Source: Symbiodinium natans
Lineage: Eukaryota; Sar; Dinophyceae; Suessiales; Symbiodiniaceae
Assembly: GCA_905221605.1 (NCBI GenBank)
Contig: CAJNDS010002215.1
Coordinates: 186,001 to 250,000, forward strand
DNA: 64,000 nt
Reading direction: 5' to 3'
Within the stretch, counting starts at the first letter, position 1, and each line of letters starts with the position of its first letter. The notes under the pieces are model-generated. The model was not told the origin of the DNA and did not search any database. It saw only the letters and a list, made by a program, of their open reading frames with translations. Below, piece after piece: positions 32,245-43,806 of this stretch. The translations under genes and the position numbers were made by a program.

Positions 32245-32487
32245 ATGCGAATCGGCTTCACTCTACCAGGTGATCAAGCGTGCTGCGTGAAGCCTTGCGA
32301 GCTCTTTGGCTTCACTTGGGTGCTCCGTGCAACTCCTGCTTCTATCGAAAGTATAGGCCTAATTAGGTCCTCTGAGATCCTTGCGCCGCTTTTTCCCAGG
32401 GCGGGGGACCCGGCGGACAGACCCGGTGAGGTCATCGATGTTGTTGAGGTGCCCTGGAGCTCCAAGATTCCCTGTGGATCTGCATAG
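32245..32487 (+). CDS. 80-codon ORF, complete
   Basis: ATG reads MRIGFTLPGDQACCVKPCEL then FGFTWVLRATPASIESIGLI, ending TAG. It could be a terminal exon. Minus strand partly open. Confidence 0.5.
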   Translation: MRIGFTLPGDQACCVKPCELFGFTWVLRATPASIESIGLIRSSEILAPLFPRAGDPADRPGEVIDVVEVPWSSKIPCGSA

Positions 32488-32648
32488 TAGATCTCACTTG
32501 ACTTTCACATTCCAACGCCGCTCTCCGGGCCATAACTTCAGCAGCATGCATGAACACAAGATCTTGGCTTGTCATGGCATTTGGGAGCTGCAGCGGTAAA
32601 GTTAGTTGTAATAAGCTGCTAAGCTGCTTTCCCTCTCGATCTTGCCAG

Positions 32649-32754
32649 GCCGTGCGAATATCGCCTTCTGCGCCCTCGATCATCGGCCAGGCTCAGCGAT
32701 TGCAAGACGCACTCGTTGAGGAGTGTGTGGAGGCAGCGAGCTCCTGCACAACAT
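32649..32754 (+). CDS. Internal exon with near-ideal splice sites
   Basis: Acceptor CTTTCCCTCTCGATCTTGCCAG; reads AVRISPSAPSIIGQAQRLQD then ALVEECVEAASSC; donor T|GTAAGC. Confidence 0.7.
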
Positions 32755-33007
32755 GTAAGCATGGCACCACCTGAATGATGAATGACTGAGAGTTTTCCTG
32801 CGATTCTCGCACATGTTCATGCCATTATGTTTGAACCGAAGACCTATCTCAACCGTAATAAATTCCGCCTTGAAGGCGCCTGACGACGAGCCAGAACCCA
32901 GCGCCAGCAATCCACATCTGCCGCCGCCGCCCAAAGCACGCCTGTCGGTGATTAGCGCCGAGTGGCTTTGCTGCTTTGGATTCCATTTCCCTTTCTGGTT
33001 GATGCAG

Positions 33008-33062
33008 AGAGGACGAGAAGTCCGGATTTCTGAAGGAGTATGCAAATCATTGCCGCGCTCAG
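33008..33062 (+). CDS. Short charged exon
   Basis: Acceptor TTTCCCTTTCTGGTTGATGCAG; reads EDEKSGFLKEYANHCRAQ. Overlapped by a longer open frame (32813-33214) in another phase. Confidence 0.45.
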
Positions 33063-33552
33063 GGACTGCTCTGAACTATCAAGTCAAACGCGCTGGCAAC
33101 AGGCTGTCAAGAGTCGCCGGGCGAATGCGCCTAAAGCGGAATGCTGATGTGTTATCTATGACGGTTCAGATAAAGACAATCATACTGGGCAACAGAGGAG
33201 AAGTAACAAGCTGAGATATAGGCACAACATTCCACCGGCTCCGGCGGCTCCAACCATCCTTCCCAAGAACTCCAGCCAACGATTGGCACGCATCTGCACA
33301 CTGCCGGCGTTTTGCGACTTCTGAGATTGCAACTGTAGTTTGGCGCAGCTGAGTCTTCCACCGCCTGGACTACCCTACCGCCTGTCTTTCCCAGCAGCTT
33401 GGCTAATGATATGCGCGCAAAAGGCTGCTTGGCCAGTATGCGGTCCACAGTCTCCTTGCTGTTGCTCTCCATTCTAAGAGGGCATCATGCTTCCTGGCTA
33501 GGGGGTGATGGTAGTCTGCCTCATTACTGTCCTAAGCCCCATCCCCTTCAAG

Positions 33553-33792
33553 GACACGAACTCCTCCGCGCATGTGTCGAAGCTCGGGTCACAAGTCACC
33601 GACAATACAGATGTGTCGAAGAGGAGATCTCAAGACACTGATGGCAGCAAGGCCACAGGGGAACTGTTGAGTGTGAGTGTTGACAAAAGGAGACGAAGTA
33701 AAGGGGCTGACGACTGCCACGAATATTATGAGCTGCCGGATCCACTGCCCTGCTCTACACTCCACATCGTTGTTGGCTCTTCTGGCTCTTGA
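33553..33792 (+). CDS. Terminal exon, 80 codons, TGA
   Basis: Acceptor AGCCCCATCCCCTTCAAG; reads DTNSSAHVSKLGSQVTDNTD then RRSQDTDGSKATGELLSVSV, later ADDCHEYYELPDPL. Hydrophilic Ser/Asp/Lys-rich. Confidence 0.62.
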   Translation, partial: DTNSSAHVSKLGSQVTDNTDVSKRRSQDTDGSKATGELLSVSVDKRRRSKGADDCHEYYELPDPLPCSTLHIVVGSSGS

Positions 33793-34300
33793 ATGTGTTG
33801 CCCCACTTGTCACCTCTGCTTGACCATTTATGTTGGGTCTTTGTAGCAAAGAGGGCAGGATTACGCACCTGCCACGTGGTTGCGCAAGTTCCAGGAAGAG
33901 ACGCAAGAATGATGTCTTGCTAAATTGGACTGTGGCTTATGGCGGGAGCTTTTCGGAAGAGCTTGCGTTTCACATCTTCCGAGCCTGAATTGGTCTGGTC
34001 TGGTGGGCCATTAGTCTGGTCTGGTGGGGCAAAGTTGCCCTGTATGCTGTCGGTCGACGGAGCGTATCCGGCGTCTCCTGCAGTCCTTTCCAATCATTGG
34101 ACCAGTCCTGACTGTGGGCCAGGAAGTGCGGAGATCGGTCGACATGCAGCAGGATGCCCCGACAAGTCCCCTGGGCACGATGAGGGTGAGCAAAGGTTGA
34201 AGTTTTGATGGTAGGGCATGGATGTCGCAAGAGAGGCGATTGGGATATAAGAGTGTCTCATTCAGCACGGGGTTTGGGCTCGTACTTATTCGGGGTGCAG

Positions 34301-34665
34301 CTGCACTTCAGAGCTGTCTTAAAAGCATATCCCATCAATACAGTAGGAAGGAGCGACAGAACGAATGCCAGAGAACACTACTGTGTGTTAGACAGGGCCG
34401 GAACTGCGAAGTACACATCAGACGCAGAAGCAACGTGCGAACCCACAGATCTGGAGCTTTTCAGGCAGTATGGTGGCCAGATGGCGAGAGCGATCGGACA
34501 GCCGTCTGGCTCGGCACATGTCTCGACGGTATTCAGCAGTGGACCAGGAGCTTCAGGGCATGGACGTAACATGACGAAACATAGCGAAACATCCCAACAC
34601 GAAGTGCATGCAGGCCTCAGGCTTGGGTATCCCGTAAATCCTCAAGGCAGGCAGATATCCGAAAG
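34301..34665 (+). CDS. Large internal exon, donor GTAAGT
   Basis: Acceptor TATTCGGGGTGCAG; reads LHFRAVLKAYPINTVGRSDR, then YTSDAEATCEPTDLELFRQY and GGQMARAIGQPSGSAHVSTV. It ends ISE-AG|GTAAGT. 121 codons in one frame stopping exactly at a consensus donor. Unrecognised. Confidence 0.68.
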
Positions 34666-35446
34666 GTAAGTCGGGAATTGGCGTGCTGCAGGCGCGTGCC
34701 CGTCGGGTAGGCGAGCATACTTGTCCCCTAGTCAGTCAACTGTACATCATGCTGCTCTTGATCACCATCGCCTGCAAATGCGTGTGTTTGGGGCACGTGG
34801 CCTCAGAAGCATCGCATTCCATCTTGCGAGTCATGCTCATGGAGCTTCCTGAGCCAGTGATGGATTGAGAGTTTCGAAGTCTTTGGAGATTTCCAGCATC
34901 CAAGGCACATTGTGGATCGGCCTGGATTTCAATGAAACTCTCTAAGCCCCTTCTTAAACCTCTGAACGCCAGTTCGTAGCCCTATCTGTCCATGTGAGCT
35001 TTCAGCCTTGCCAACTTTGGCTTGCCCACAGGAGATCGTTCGGGCAATTTCTCTTGCGAGGACGCTGCAAGGTCCCGGCTCAGCACTGGGCACTGATTCC
35101 GAGCATTCGTCTTCGTGCTAGTTCTTCGCAGGGTCTAAAGAGCATGTAGGCCGGGGAAAAGACAGCTTTGTACAACTGCCACTATGACTAATGTCTTATA
35201 TGTGTCCAAGCATGTCCGCCGATTCGCACGCACTCATTTCTTTGGCAAGGCTGTGGGTCTATCTGGCGCTACAACCCAGCTCGGCTCTCGCCCGAGGAGT
35301 GGGGGGAAGTCTAACGTCCATCAGGGGCGATGAAGAGCCAACGGGTCACAGCCGTGCTCTTCACGCAGCTTACGCTACCGACTGAAGCTCTGAAGCTCTC
35401 ATTCTCCACTTAAGCCAAACGGCCGAAACAGCCCCTTAGCCTCAAG

Positions 35447-35571
35447 CCGTCTCCCGTATCTGCACCAACGGTTTCCTGGAGGACCGCATGGCCATTTTCA
35501 ACCAATCCGTCCCTGCCGGTTGGCTCTGGTTAGAGAAGCTTCGCAAAGGGATGCCAATTTGCGAGATTCAA
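35447..35571 (+). CDS. Exon candidate
   Basis: Acceptor CCCCTTAGCCTCAAG; reads VSRICTNGFLEDRMAIFNQS then VPAGWLWLEKLRKG; stop TAA at 35572 or donor nearby. Confidence 0.58.
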
Positions 35572-35968
35572 TAATAACCGATGCAGCATGGTGCCTGAAG
35601 CTGTTCCGTGCTCGGTATCCAGTACGGTTTTGTGCGAAGCTCACAACTGCAACGCCAAGGAATCTAGTGCATCAGCTGTGCACTAGGGCCCTGACTAGAT
35701 CCCAAGAAGTGTGAGGGCCGTGCTATCAGCTTCAGAGGCAGCCTGCAACTGTGGGCTTTGAGAGGTCAATGTCAAAGGCGCCCTTTGAAGCGTAAGGATT
35801 GACTTGAACGTCAAGCATGTCCCTGCAAGCATAAGGTCGATTCATTCGATGTCTTCCTCTCCCATACTTGGTTTACCAAGGGAAGATGGAAGGCCGGGTT
35901 CCCATGGCGCATGACCAATGGGGATATCCATGGTGCTTGCATGTGCTTACGATGATTCCTTCCTGCAG

Positions 35969-36157
35969 GTGCTGACGCTCATGCTGCAGTTTGGATGGAA
36001 GTTCGTCTTGTCCCTGTGGGCCAGCGCAGCACCACGGCCAAACCTCACGCGGGGTCGGATGGTCGGACTTTTTTTCGGAGATTCGGAGGCTGCTTTCAAG
36101 ATTCTGATGATATGGAGCCTTTTCAAGATTCTGATGATATGGAGCCTTTTTGGGTAG
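35969..36157 (+). CDS. Terminal exon with in-frame duplication
   Basis: Acceptor ATGATTCCTTCCTGCAG; reads VLTLMLQFGWKFVLSLWASA, then a 27-bp tandem duplication (36094-36147) giving FKILMIWSL twice, then TAG. Hydrophobic. Confidence 0.48.
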   Translation: MLTLMLQFGWKFVLSLWASAAPRPNLTRGRMVGLFFGDSEAAFKILMIWSLFKILMIWSLFG

Positions 36158-36448
36158 TTTTCTGAGATGGGTCGCACATGGATGCCTATCAACACCCTTC
36201 CACTTCTTGAAGCGAGAGCCCTTGACTAGGCGCAGCTTGATGCCCTGCCCGAACAGGGAAATCGGACTTCCGCCAGGTAATTGTTGCCGCTGTCCTTTGT
36301 CACATCGATGTGCTTCCGGCACCTCTCTCGTTCCAAGCCGACGTTGCAGATTTTGCTGGAGCGCCTCGTTTCAATAGTTTCAATAGAGGCTTTCATGACT
36401 ACTGCTGGAGGGCTATGGCGCACTGCGTAAGACACTGTGTGCAGCAAG

Positions 36449-36544
36449 ATGGCCGAGCCAAAAGAGCTTGTGTTCAAGGCACTTTTCGGAAAGAAACCCT
36501 CGAAAATGTCAACCCTGATGTCCAGAACGGCACCATGCAACTAA
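36449..36544 (+). CDS. Short ATG-started frame
   Basis: Reads MAEPKELVFKALFGKKPSKM then STLMSRTAPCN-stop, following GCAGCAAG. A first exon, or coincidence; another frame through 36310-36750 is open. Confidence 0.38.
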   Translation: MAEPKELVFKALFGKKPSKMSTLMSRTAPCN

Positions 36545-36654
36545 GCCAAGGAGTGTCCGTTGGGACCCTGGTGTTTGATCTTTTCCTTCGTGGCTGCTTG
36601 GCTATTCGAAGGAAAGTGTCGCAGACGAAGAGCGCATCGACTCAGTTGCTTTCT

Positions 36655-36668
36655 CTTTCTCTCTCTCA

Positions 36669-36702
<34 letters not shown>

Positions 36703-36748
36703 TGCCCTGTCTCTCTCTCTCTCTTTGTCTTTTGCTCTCTTTCTCTGT
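36655..36748. repeat. (CT)n microsatellite
   Basis: CTCTCT runs with minor interruptions. Confidence 0.9.
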
Positions 36749-37856
36749 GAATTTCCCATGGGACTTGGGAGCTGTTCTAAACCCCTGTGCTCTATGCGAG
36801 CCTGGGGTCCGGCTTGAATTTCAACATGGCATGCTTGTTACCTCGCGGCGTGCAAAGAGCTGCGAAAGTCCGGTCTCAAGGGATATCAATGTTCAGGCTG
36901 TGTGGCCTACGTGGTTTCGTGCTCACTGGCTGTAGGGTCCAGGATCGGACGTTTCGGTGTTCGCTCCCACGTGGCTCTGGCATACACTCTCTTCACGGTA
37001 CATTCAGGCTGTCATCTGTGGTTCGCCAAAACGGGAAAGATAGTAGGGGCTTTTTTGGTTCATTCCTTTCACCTTTATTTCCAAGTCTATGAATCATCAA
37101 CTGTGGTGCAACAGACATGAATATTTTGATACGGGCTTACATTATATTCACGCATTAACTTTTCATATAGTATGCCCGTAGTAAAAAATAAGAAGTGTCT
37201 TGTTCCGTTCACACCTTAATACGAATATTCACGCGTTAACTTGTAGTTGTAATATTAGAATTAATGTGCTCTCTTCACCCCGTACTCACCTTTCTATCCC
37301 GGGCGGTAAAGGGCCAAATGCGAATCAGTTCGGTCTACACACGCAAGTACTGAGTCCTCGTACACCACGGCTATGTGTAGCACAATCCCCACGCACGGAA
37401 GCGCGTGCGAGGCCAAGTCATGCTGGGACCCCACTTGCTTTCTCCGTCGTGTCTCATGCTCAGCAGTAGATCGACCTGACCCTTTCTTAGCTGGCCTGAG
37501 ATGAGGAGAGTAACAGAGTAACCATCCGTATCACATGTCTACTGCCATTATCAAGAGCCCCTTGCAGCAGTGCAGCTGCGCTGTGAGGCATCTTTGACGG
37601 GCTTGGTCATTGCTCCATATGGACGTTCCTGCAAAGATGCGATGTGTTTCCTGGATGTGTGGGGCCTAGTGTGGCCATGCGTGCCAGGAGACATGTCGTT
37701 GTTGTTTCTTCTGGTTGCACCCTGCAGTTTTTAGGAAAATGTTCCCATTCAAAGATGGTTCGGGTTGCCTCTCGAAGCTTGTGCTCCATGTCAGGTGTGT
37801 CATTCCTGCACGTGCGATCATCTTAAAGGGCCCAGTCTCCCCCTCGCTCTACTCAG

Positions 37857-39229
37857 GTGGCGAGCATCCACCAGACAGATACCGATTTGATGGAGCGGGG
37901 CGTGTACGGAATCGGCGGCTTCTTGAGCATCTCAAAGGAGTCCCTAAGCTGCCATATGCTGCCATTTCTTGCCGCTTTAAACCTCTTTGCGTCCACTTTC
38001 GGGTTTGAGATCTGAGTGGCTTTCCTTGACTTCACGTGCGTTGGAAGTTTGATATTCGACCTCGCTCACACATAACACCGGCAATGTATCTACAAGGTCT
38101 TGGCAAGTCACGAGAGGTACAAGCTAGCAGATGGAGCCTCCGGATGTGCGAATCCGCTCTTATGGCCCCACCGCGAAGAGCCTCCTCGTAGGGGAGTCCT
38201 GACCCCGCAATGGCCCAGAAAAAGGCAATCGTGGTCCTGGTAGCTCACAGGTCAGGTCGATCAATCCAAGTCCCACTACGGGCACGATGTGATTAATATG
38301 ATCCATGCTGTGGAAATGCGTCCGAACCCATGCTACCAAGACTTAGGAATTGCAGGCTAAAATCTCAAGAGCTAGTCTACCCCCGACCGTAGCCGTGTAT
38401 CCAACACCTGAACCCTAAAGCTTGAACCCTGAGTCTTGAAGCACCTAACCCACACCTCCAAACCCTACACCCTAAAATCGCAACCCTATAAATCCTGAAG
38501 TCATCAAGCCCCTATTCAGAGGGCGTTTTTCAACCCCTGAAAATTGCACCCCTAACCACTATAAACCCCAAGCGCAATGAAGCGCCAGACGGATTGCCTG
38601 CCCACAACTACGCGTACGAGGGGAAATTAAATGCGAGCGCGCATATGCCTCCATCCCCTGCGTTGACGGGCATGGCATTGATCCATTCCATCCAAGGTTG
38701 CGCATTTTGTGGAGTCCGCCGTATTTGTCGCGCTTATGGTGTGTGTTCGAGCTTGCGGCCTACCGCAAGGCAGCTTCTGAAGATGTGCTTGTTGTGGATC
38801 CCCGCAAATCAGGATCGCTCATGACTGTTGACGTCTTAGGATTACAACTCGATTCCGAGCGAACTTAGCAGTTCCAAGTTCGTGGCAAGGTTGCCTGCTC
38901 AGGGCAATGGGTATACGCCGTATACGCTCTTGCATCTCCACTTGCACATTTACGAGTTGATATCTCGAAACCAACACAAGCCCACTTGTATTCGTGACAT
39001 GCAACTTGTGCTTTGGCGGCCAGACAGCCAGGGCTTGTTGCATTGTTCACAACTCCAAGTGTTGTTGCCGAAGACTCCCTGATGCCTTCTGCGACTCACA
39101 CATTGAAGTGCGTGCTCAGCGCGCTCCTACCCTGCAGTTCAGGTGAATCCATCCGGCAAAATTACTTTCGCACCGCTATTCGTTGAAAGAACGATTCTGA
39201 TGGCAGCTCCTTGGCTCTTTTTCACGCCA
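37857..39229 (+). CDS. Dinoflagellate TIR-like domain gene, three exons
   Basis: Exon a 37857-37938 (acceptor CCCCTCGCTCTACTCAG) reads VASIHQTDTDLMERGVYGIG then GFLSISK plus GA, donor GTCCCT. Exon b 38697-38769 (acceptor CCATCCAAG) completes Glu and reads LRILWSPPYLSRLWCVFELA then AYRK, GC donor (GCAGCT). Exon c starts at 39143 (acceptor CTGCAGTTCAG) and reads NPSGKITFAPLFVERTILMA. Phase holds at both junctions and the joined order matches a TIR-like module common in predicted dinoflagellate proteins (recalled). That family usually continues into membrane segments; exon c becomes hydrophobic. The 5' part (possibly 37734-37794) and the 3' end of exon c are uncertain. Function unknown. Confidence 0.82.
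38400..38575. repeat. Degenerate CCCTAAA-like sequence in intron
   Basis: Words such as AACCCTAAAG, AACCCTACACC and CCCTATAAATCC lie inside the TIR-like gene's 37939-38696 intron. Confidence 0.6.
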
Positions 39230-39504
39230 GGCCTTGAATCCTTATTCCATCTTATTCCCATATCAATTCGAAGCAGCAGCTGGGGATGTGTTTTTTGGGG
39301 ATGCAAGTTTTTGAGGTCCTCAGTATCGGACGTCGTGACGTCGTGCTTTTGTCTGATTGAGCTTCCACCTTCTCCACACATCTGAGGTGCTCTGCGTTTA
39401 TCTCGCGAACTTCTGCATACTCGCGGCCAGCGCGAGCAGCGGCTCTCAGATGCTGGCTCGCGCCGGAGACTGGGATGAAAGAAATGTGAAGACCTTTGGA
39501 GGAA

Positions 39505-39618
39505 CCTGCAAAGTCTCAAAGCGGAATAGGTTGCGGCCGCAAGATAGGACAACGCCAGCTTCCTGCAAAGCCTCAAAGAAGAATAGGGTGTGCCCGCAAG
39601 ATAGGACAATGCCAACAG
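39505..39618. repeat. 57-bp tandem duplication, coding-compatible
   Basis: Units 39505-39561 and 39562-39618 differ at a few positions; the plus frame reads CKVSKRNRLRPQDRT and CKASKKNRVCPQDRT. Confidence 0.75.
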
Positions 39619-40280
39619 ACTCCACAGAACAGTAAGGACGGGGCTGTCGCTTGAATCTTACTTGAAGGGAAGCGACTCCCATCCTACTCACCTGAAATCT
39701 TAACACTGCGGAGTTGGTGGGTTCTCAACCGGGCTGAGATGAAAGGGCTTTGGTTTAGGTCCCAGATGGTACGTTTGAATCATCGAGGATATGTGGCGAT
39801 GTTCATCCCCTTCGCGCTGAATGTTCACAGCCCCCTGGATGAGACTTGATACGTAGAGTCGAAAAGCCAAGTTTTCAACTGTTGTCAAACAGGTCGAAGG
39901 TGTTGACTTTTGCCATTTTGGGGCGCAGGCCTGAACTATTTCTCCCCCCATACTCTCTAGCAGCTTGGGGGGGGGGTGGCCCTCAAGCGTTTCTATTCAA
40001 TCTTCTCCCGACGGCGGCGCATCTGCCTGCGCATTTGTCTGCACTGGCCTGCGCCAGGGGTACTTGCCGAAGACGAGAACTATGCTATCACCAAGCCTGT
40101 CTTAGCTTCAAGAAGGGCTGGTAATCGCAAGATGCCGAATGATCCTCAAAATGCCGAGGGAAGCCAGGAAGACGCACCGTGTGGTTCTTTCCAGATCTCC
40201 TTCGCTTGCTGCAATTGCTTCCCCGAATAGTCGTACTATGCAGGCATAGCTTCGTGTCTTATGGGCAGTCCTATACACCA

Positions 40281-40311
40281 AATGAAATCCAACGGTGGAA
40301 TTCGAAGCTCA
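40281..40311 (+). CDS. Short exon candidate
   Basis: TTATGGGCAG acceptor upstream; reads SYTPNEIQRWNSKLR to CAG|GTCTTA. A 62-codon ATG frame (40261-40449, KYQLLYDMEHFVARSRDG) overlaps in another phase. Confidence 0.35.
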
Positions 40312-40491
40312 GGTCTTAGGAAGAACTACCGGACGAAGTATCAGCTCCTATATGACATGGAGCACTTCGTCGCTCGGTCTCGAGATGGTTCCATGAATGT
40401 TTCATGGATGCTCTGGGCTTGGATGGGTTTTAGGAATCCTGGGTTTTAGGAAGCGTGGACCGGTCGTATCTTCATCCTCGAGACATTCTAG

Positions 40492-40618
40492 GGGGGTCCC
40501 TCGGAATCGTCGTCAGAGCTTCCTGCTGCAGAAGCTGGAGTTCGTGGCGCAGGCTGCGCAGGCGTTGCAGCGCGTGAAGTGCAGGAGCTCATTGCAATAT
40601 GGCTGTTGGGGTGTATAG
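40492..40618 (+). CDS. Terminal exon candidate
   Basis: Acceptor GAGACATTCTAG; reads GVPRNRRQSFLLQKLEFVAQ then AAQALQRVKCRSSLQYGCWG-stop. Amphipathic helix. Confidence 0.55.
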
Positions 40619-41139
40619 CGCCTAAAGGGTTTCAGCAGATCACACCTTGAAGTTGCCACCGGATCAACCTTTTACATACCTTGACAGTCAGCGACCTGAA
40701 TAGAAAAAATAGAGTCACACCCACCAGCAAACAGCGTGCAATGCGTGATTGCACAGAACCATCACGCAGCACCTACAATCCTAACATTGCTGTTCCAAGG
40801 ATCTGGGCAACGTTGGTTGTTCGAATCATTTTGACGGAGCCGGTGCTGCAAGTGGTCTTATGGAAGGCTTCGGCATGTTGTGGTCTGCCAAAAGGACAAT
40901 GCGTCGGCATCGTCCCGCAGTTGGTGTCGAAGCCAGGGTTTAGGACGTTGGACACATAGATCCTCTGTCATCTACCGCCCAAGGCCGACAAGGGCGCGTA
41001 ACACAGAGAAGCCACATGTCGCTTCAGCTGAAAGAGCCCGCGGTCTTGCTGAGGAGAGTTCATACAAGCAGCGATCACGAAGTGGTACGGCGACCAGGAC
41101 TGGGCGCTGTTTAACAGCCGACAGCATGAGAAATGGACA

Positions 41140-41269
41140 CCTACGCAAACCTGCTCCCCTGATCTGTGAAGTGTCCGACTTGGTACTTGCTGCACACCTC
41201 GAAGCCACCAGGAAGCGTTTGCGGCTTTCATCCAAGGGCCACTTCGGCAAGAGCTCCAAGCAACAATAG
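41140..41269 (+). CDS. Terminal exon candidate, TAG
   Basis: Reads APLICEVSDLVLAAHLEATR then KRLRLSSKGHFGKSSKQQ-stop. Basic C-terminus. The frame is open upstream to 40880. Confidence 0.55.
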
Positions 41270-41608
41270 GCCCACGCCGGTTTATTCTGGTTTTGCTCCA
41301 CGAGCTTCGCTGAAGCCAGAACAGCGTTCGAATTCACGAGTTGGAAATTCGTCATGTATCGCTAAGTTGCCGGACATCTTGTTTTTGTGGGCACATACGT
41401 ACAACCAGGCTGCTGTGAGCATGTGTAAAAAAGCATTTACCTGATGTGAGATGCTACGAATTGTTGATGCCGCGCAGCAGTGCATGCAGTGCATGCAGCG
41501 GCAGAAGGTGTGTCGCCTACTCTGAGGGGCTGCTTTCACTGTGTGGCTGCGGGGGAGGTTCTACCCATGTCCCGCTCTATGGCGTCCTCCTGTTCGTGAC
41601 ACCAACAG

Positions 41609-41740
41609 TGAGCTTCTCCGCCTGCAAAGGGACTGGTCATTGCGTGTTGCTGTCATTTTGGTTCCGAGATCCTTCGGGTTTTGGGACAAGCAGTCCTGCA
41701 ATTGGTGCAATCAGAACCTTAAGACTTTAGATCATGGCGC
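41609..41740 (+). CDS. Exon with Trp helix
   Basis: Acceptor GACACCAACAG; reads ELLRLQRDWSLRVAVILVPR then FGFWDKQSCNWCNQNLKTLD. Confidence 0.5.
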
Positions 41741-41939
41741 TTGCTGGTTTATTCTCACCATGCCCATTCCTGTGAAACAGGTTCCTGCTTTGCACCGGCT
41801 GCTGTCACAAAGTCACATATTCCATTCGTTTTTGGGTTGTTCATGTCCAAGACCTCTCTTTTCGCCTGGGTCCTGATGGCACTACCCCAACGAAGTTGCT
41901 CCGGGATTTCTACGCTTCAACACCCTGTTTAGATATTTC

Positions 41940-42200
41940 GTGCGCTACGTTTTGCTCTTGTTTTTGTCCCCTCTCCGGATTGGGCCTCCTGAAACATCGC
42001 CAAGCCTGAGAACAGGTGTGTCCGTCGATTTCCTTCTTGCATTGGTGAGAGCAGGGGCATCGACGGAAAGCTTGTTGTCTTACGCTCCTTGGCTTCGGAG
42101 ACTCAGGAGCCATCAGAAGAGAGGTAGGGATTCAGATTCTCAACAGATTGCAGCTCTTGAAGTACTGGACCCTTGTGCGAAGCGGATGTCTCGTTGTAAT
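41940..42200 (+). CDS. Exon candidate before CAC/ATC repeats
   Basis: Reads PLRIGPPETSPSLRTGVSVD then LLALVRAGASTESLLSYAPW and LRRLRSHQKRGRDSDSQQIA. The frame continues into a low-complexity Ser/Pro stretch to 42374. Confidence 0.5.
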
Positions 42201-42287
42201 TCTCATTCTCGTCACCATCAGCAGAAGCAGCCGCCGCAGCCGTGGCCGCTTTCCGCAGCCATAGCAGCGGCGTTTCAAGCACCAATC

Positions 42288-42490
42288 ACCGCATCAACAT
42301 TCACGTCGCCGCCGTCATCACCATCATCACCCGCACCACCACCGTCACCATCACCATCTTCACCACCATCATAACCATCATCACCATCACTATCATAACC
42401 ATCATCACCATCATCAACATCGTCTTCGTCATCGTCGTCATCGCCGCCGCCCCTCCATCGCGTCTTCATCCTGGTTGCCATCCTCGTCGT
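42288..42490. repeat. CAC/ATC trinucleotide-rich tract
   Basis: Imperfect CACCATCAT repeats; gives Asp/Gly-rich or Ile/Thr-rich frames on either strand. Confidence 0.85.
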
Positions 42491-42887
42491 CATCATGTTG
42501 TGCTATGTCTTTGGGGTTTGAGACAACATGGCGGGCCCAACTGCGGCCACGTAACGGTGTAAGTTCCAGGTTTCAACCCTGTGAGGCTGACAAGCCAAGT
42601 ACAATCAAGAATCATATCGATTCATACTGTTTGGTATGGTGTCCTGGGTTCCTGACAAGGTGTTGGGAATACTCGTGGGCGTGAACATGATTTGGGTGCC
42701 TGCTTGCCTGGTTGTGATGAGCCTTTGGCAGCAGAAAGGCAGCATGGCATGCGCCTAGCTAGGCATTGAAGAGCTGGCTAGAGTTTGGCTACGGCCTCGG
42801 AGATGCGCTACCCTGGTCATATGCCTGGTCATATGCCTGGGATCCCGGCATTCACTCACCCAGAGGCACTGAGGTTCGAATACACAT

Positions 42888-43334
42888 TTGCCCCATTCTG
42901 AATCATTGACTGTCACGTGCACTGACGCGTACGTGCACCCAGAAAAAGGATTCACCAGATGTGCCCAGCGTTCCACCACTGCATCTTGGGTACTTCCAAG
43001 CCGTGAACAATTTTTAGCTCAATGTCCGAACTTCCACACCCTAAGCCGAACACGGTGCGGGGTATTGCTGGGTCATCTTAGGATCAACTTGGCCGATCAC
43101 TTCGCCCCGAAGTGGGACGGGGCCATGGATCACCTGCACCTGGGTCATTGTTCGGTGTTGATAGAGAAGGTTGTCTGTGTAAGATTGCAGACAACAAAAC
43201 GTTCAAGGGACCCGTTTTCACATGGGTGCTCCAACCTACCCCTGTTCGCCTATGCGCCTATGCCAACGAAGCAAGGACACAGAAGCGCAACTCTAAGTCT
43301 TGTGTGGCATCTTTTCAGTCCGCTCTTGATGTAG
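42888..43334 (+). CDS. 148-codon frame, exon(s)
   Basis: Reads REQFLAQCPNFHTLSRTRCG then VLLGHLRINLADHFAPKWDG. From 43112 another frame reads DNKTFKGPVFTWVLQPTPVR to 43459, so an intron near 43170-43190 is possible. Confidence 0.48.
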   Translation: MPHSESLTVTCTDAYVHPEKGFTRCAQRSTTASWVLPSREQFLAQCPNFHTLSRTRCGVLLGHLRINLADHFAPKWDGAMDHLHLGHCSVLIEKVVCVRLQTTKRSRDPFSHGCSNLPLFAYAPMPTKQGHRSATLSLVWHLFSPLLM

Positions 43335-43368
43335 GGAGGCACTGGCCAAGATATGTACAGAATTCCTT

Positions 43369-43806
43369 TCAGGCAAACAGCTGGGATCTTGGTGCTAGTC
43401 TTGGCCACTGGGACAGCAAGATGCCTCGGATCTTGGAAGGGCTTGCAAGGGGGATTTGATTTGATGCGTCGGGCGCATGAAGCTTTATCCAACCCCTGAG
43501 GTCCGCAGTTTGTGTACTAGTAGTCCATCTTGGCCTATCTTGCTTCGCTGTGAGGTTGTGGTGGATGCAGGTCGCCTCCTTGCTGGCTTTGCAGCTCGGG
43601 CAGAAAGTTGGGCGATCCAGCTCGTCCTTCCACAGCCATAGGCTGGAATAGGCTTCCTTTTTCGTGTCAAAGGCATCCATCTCTGCATCCACAGCCCTCC
43701 GGCCCCCATGCAACGGCGCCGTGCACCTGTAGTACCCGTTTGTCGCCTTTTTCGCCTTTTGAAAAGGATTGCGGGAGGCCAGCCAATCTTTGATAGCTGA
43801 ACTCAT
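43369..43806 (-). CDS. Minus-strand frame with Cys/His cluster; plus also open
   Basis: 145 codons from ATG: MSSAIKDWLASRNPFQKAKK then YSSLWLWKDELDRPTFCPSC with a CxxC and later CIHH. Opposite strand 43516-43640 reads CEVVVDAGRLLAGFAARAES. Strand unresolved. Confidence 0.38.
   Translation of the reverse strand: MSSAIKDWLASRNPFQKAKKATNGYYRCTAPLHGGRRAVDAEMDAFDTKKEAYSSLWLWKDELDRPTFCPSCKASKEATCIHHNLTAKQDRPRWTTSTQTADLRGWIKLHAPDASNQIPLASPSKIRGILLSQWPRLAPRSQLFA

Noticed and set aside
42275-42496. Asp/Gly-rich minus frame
   Set aside because: Simple CAC/ATC repeat.
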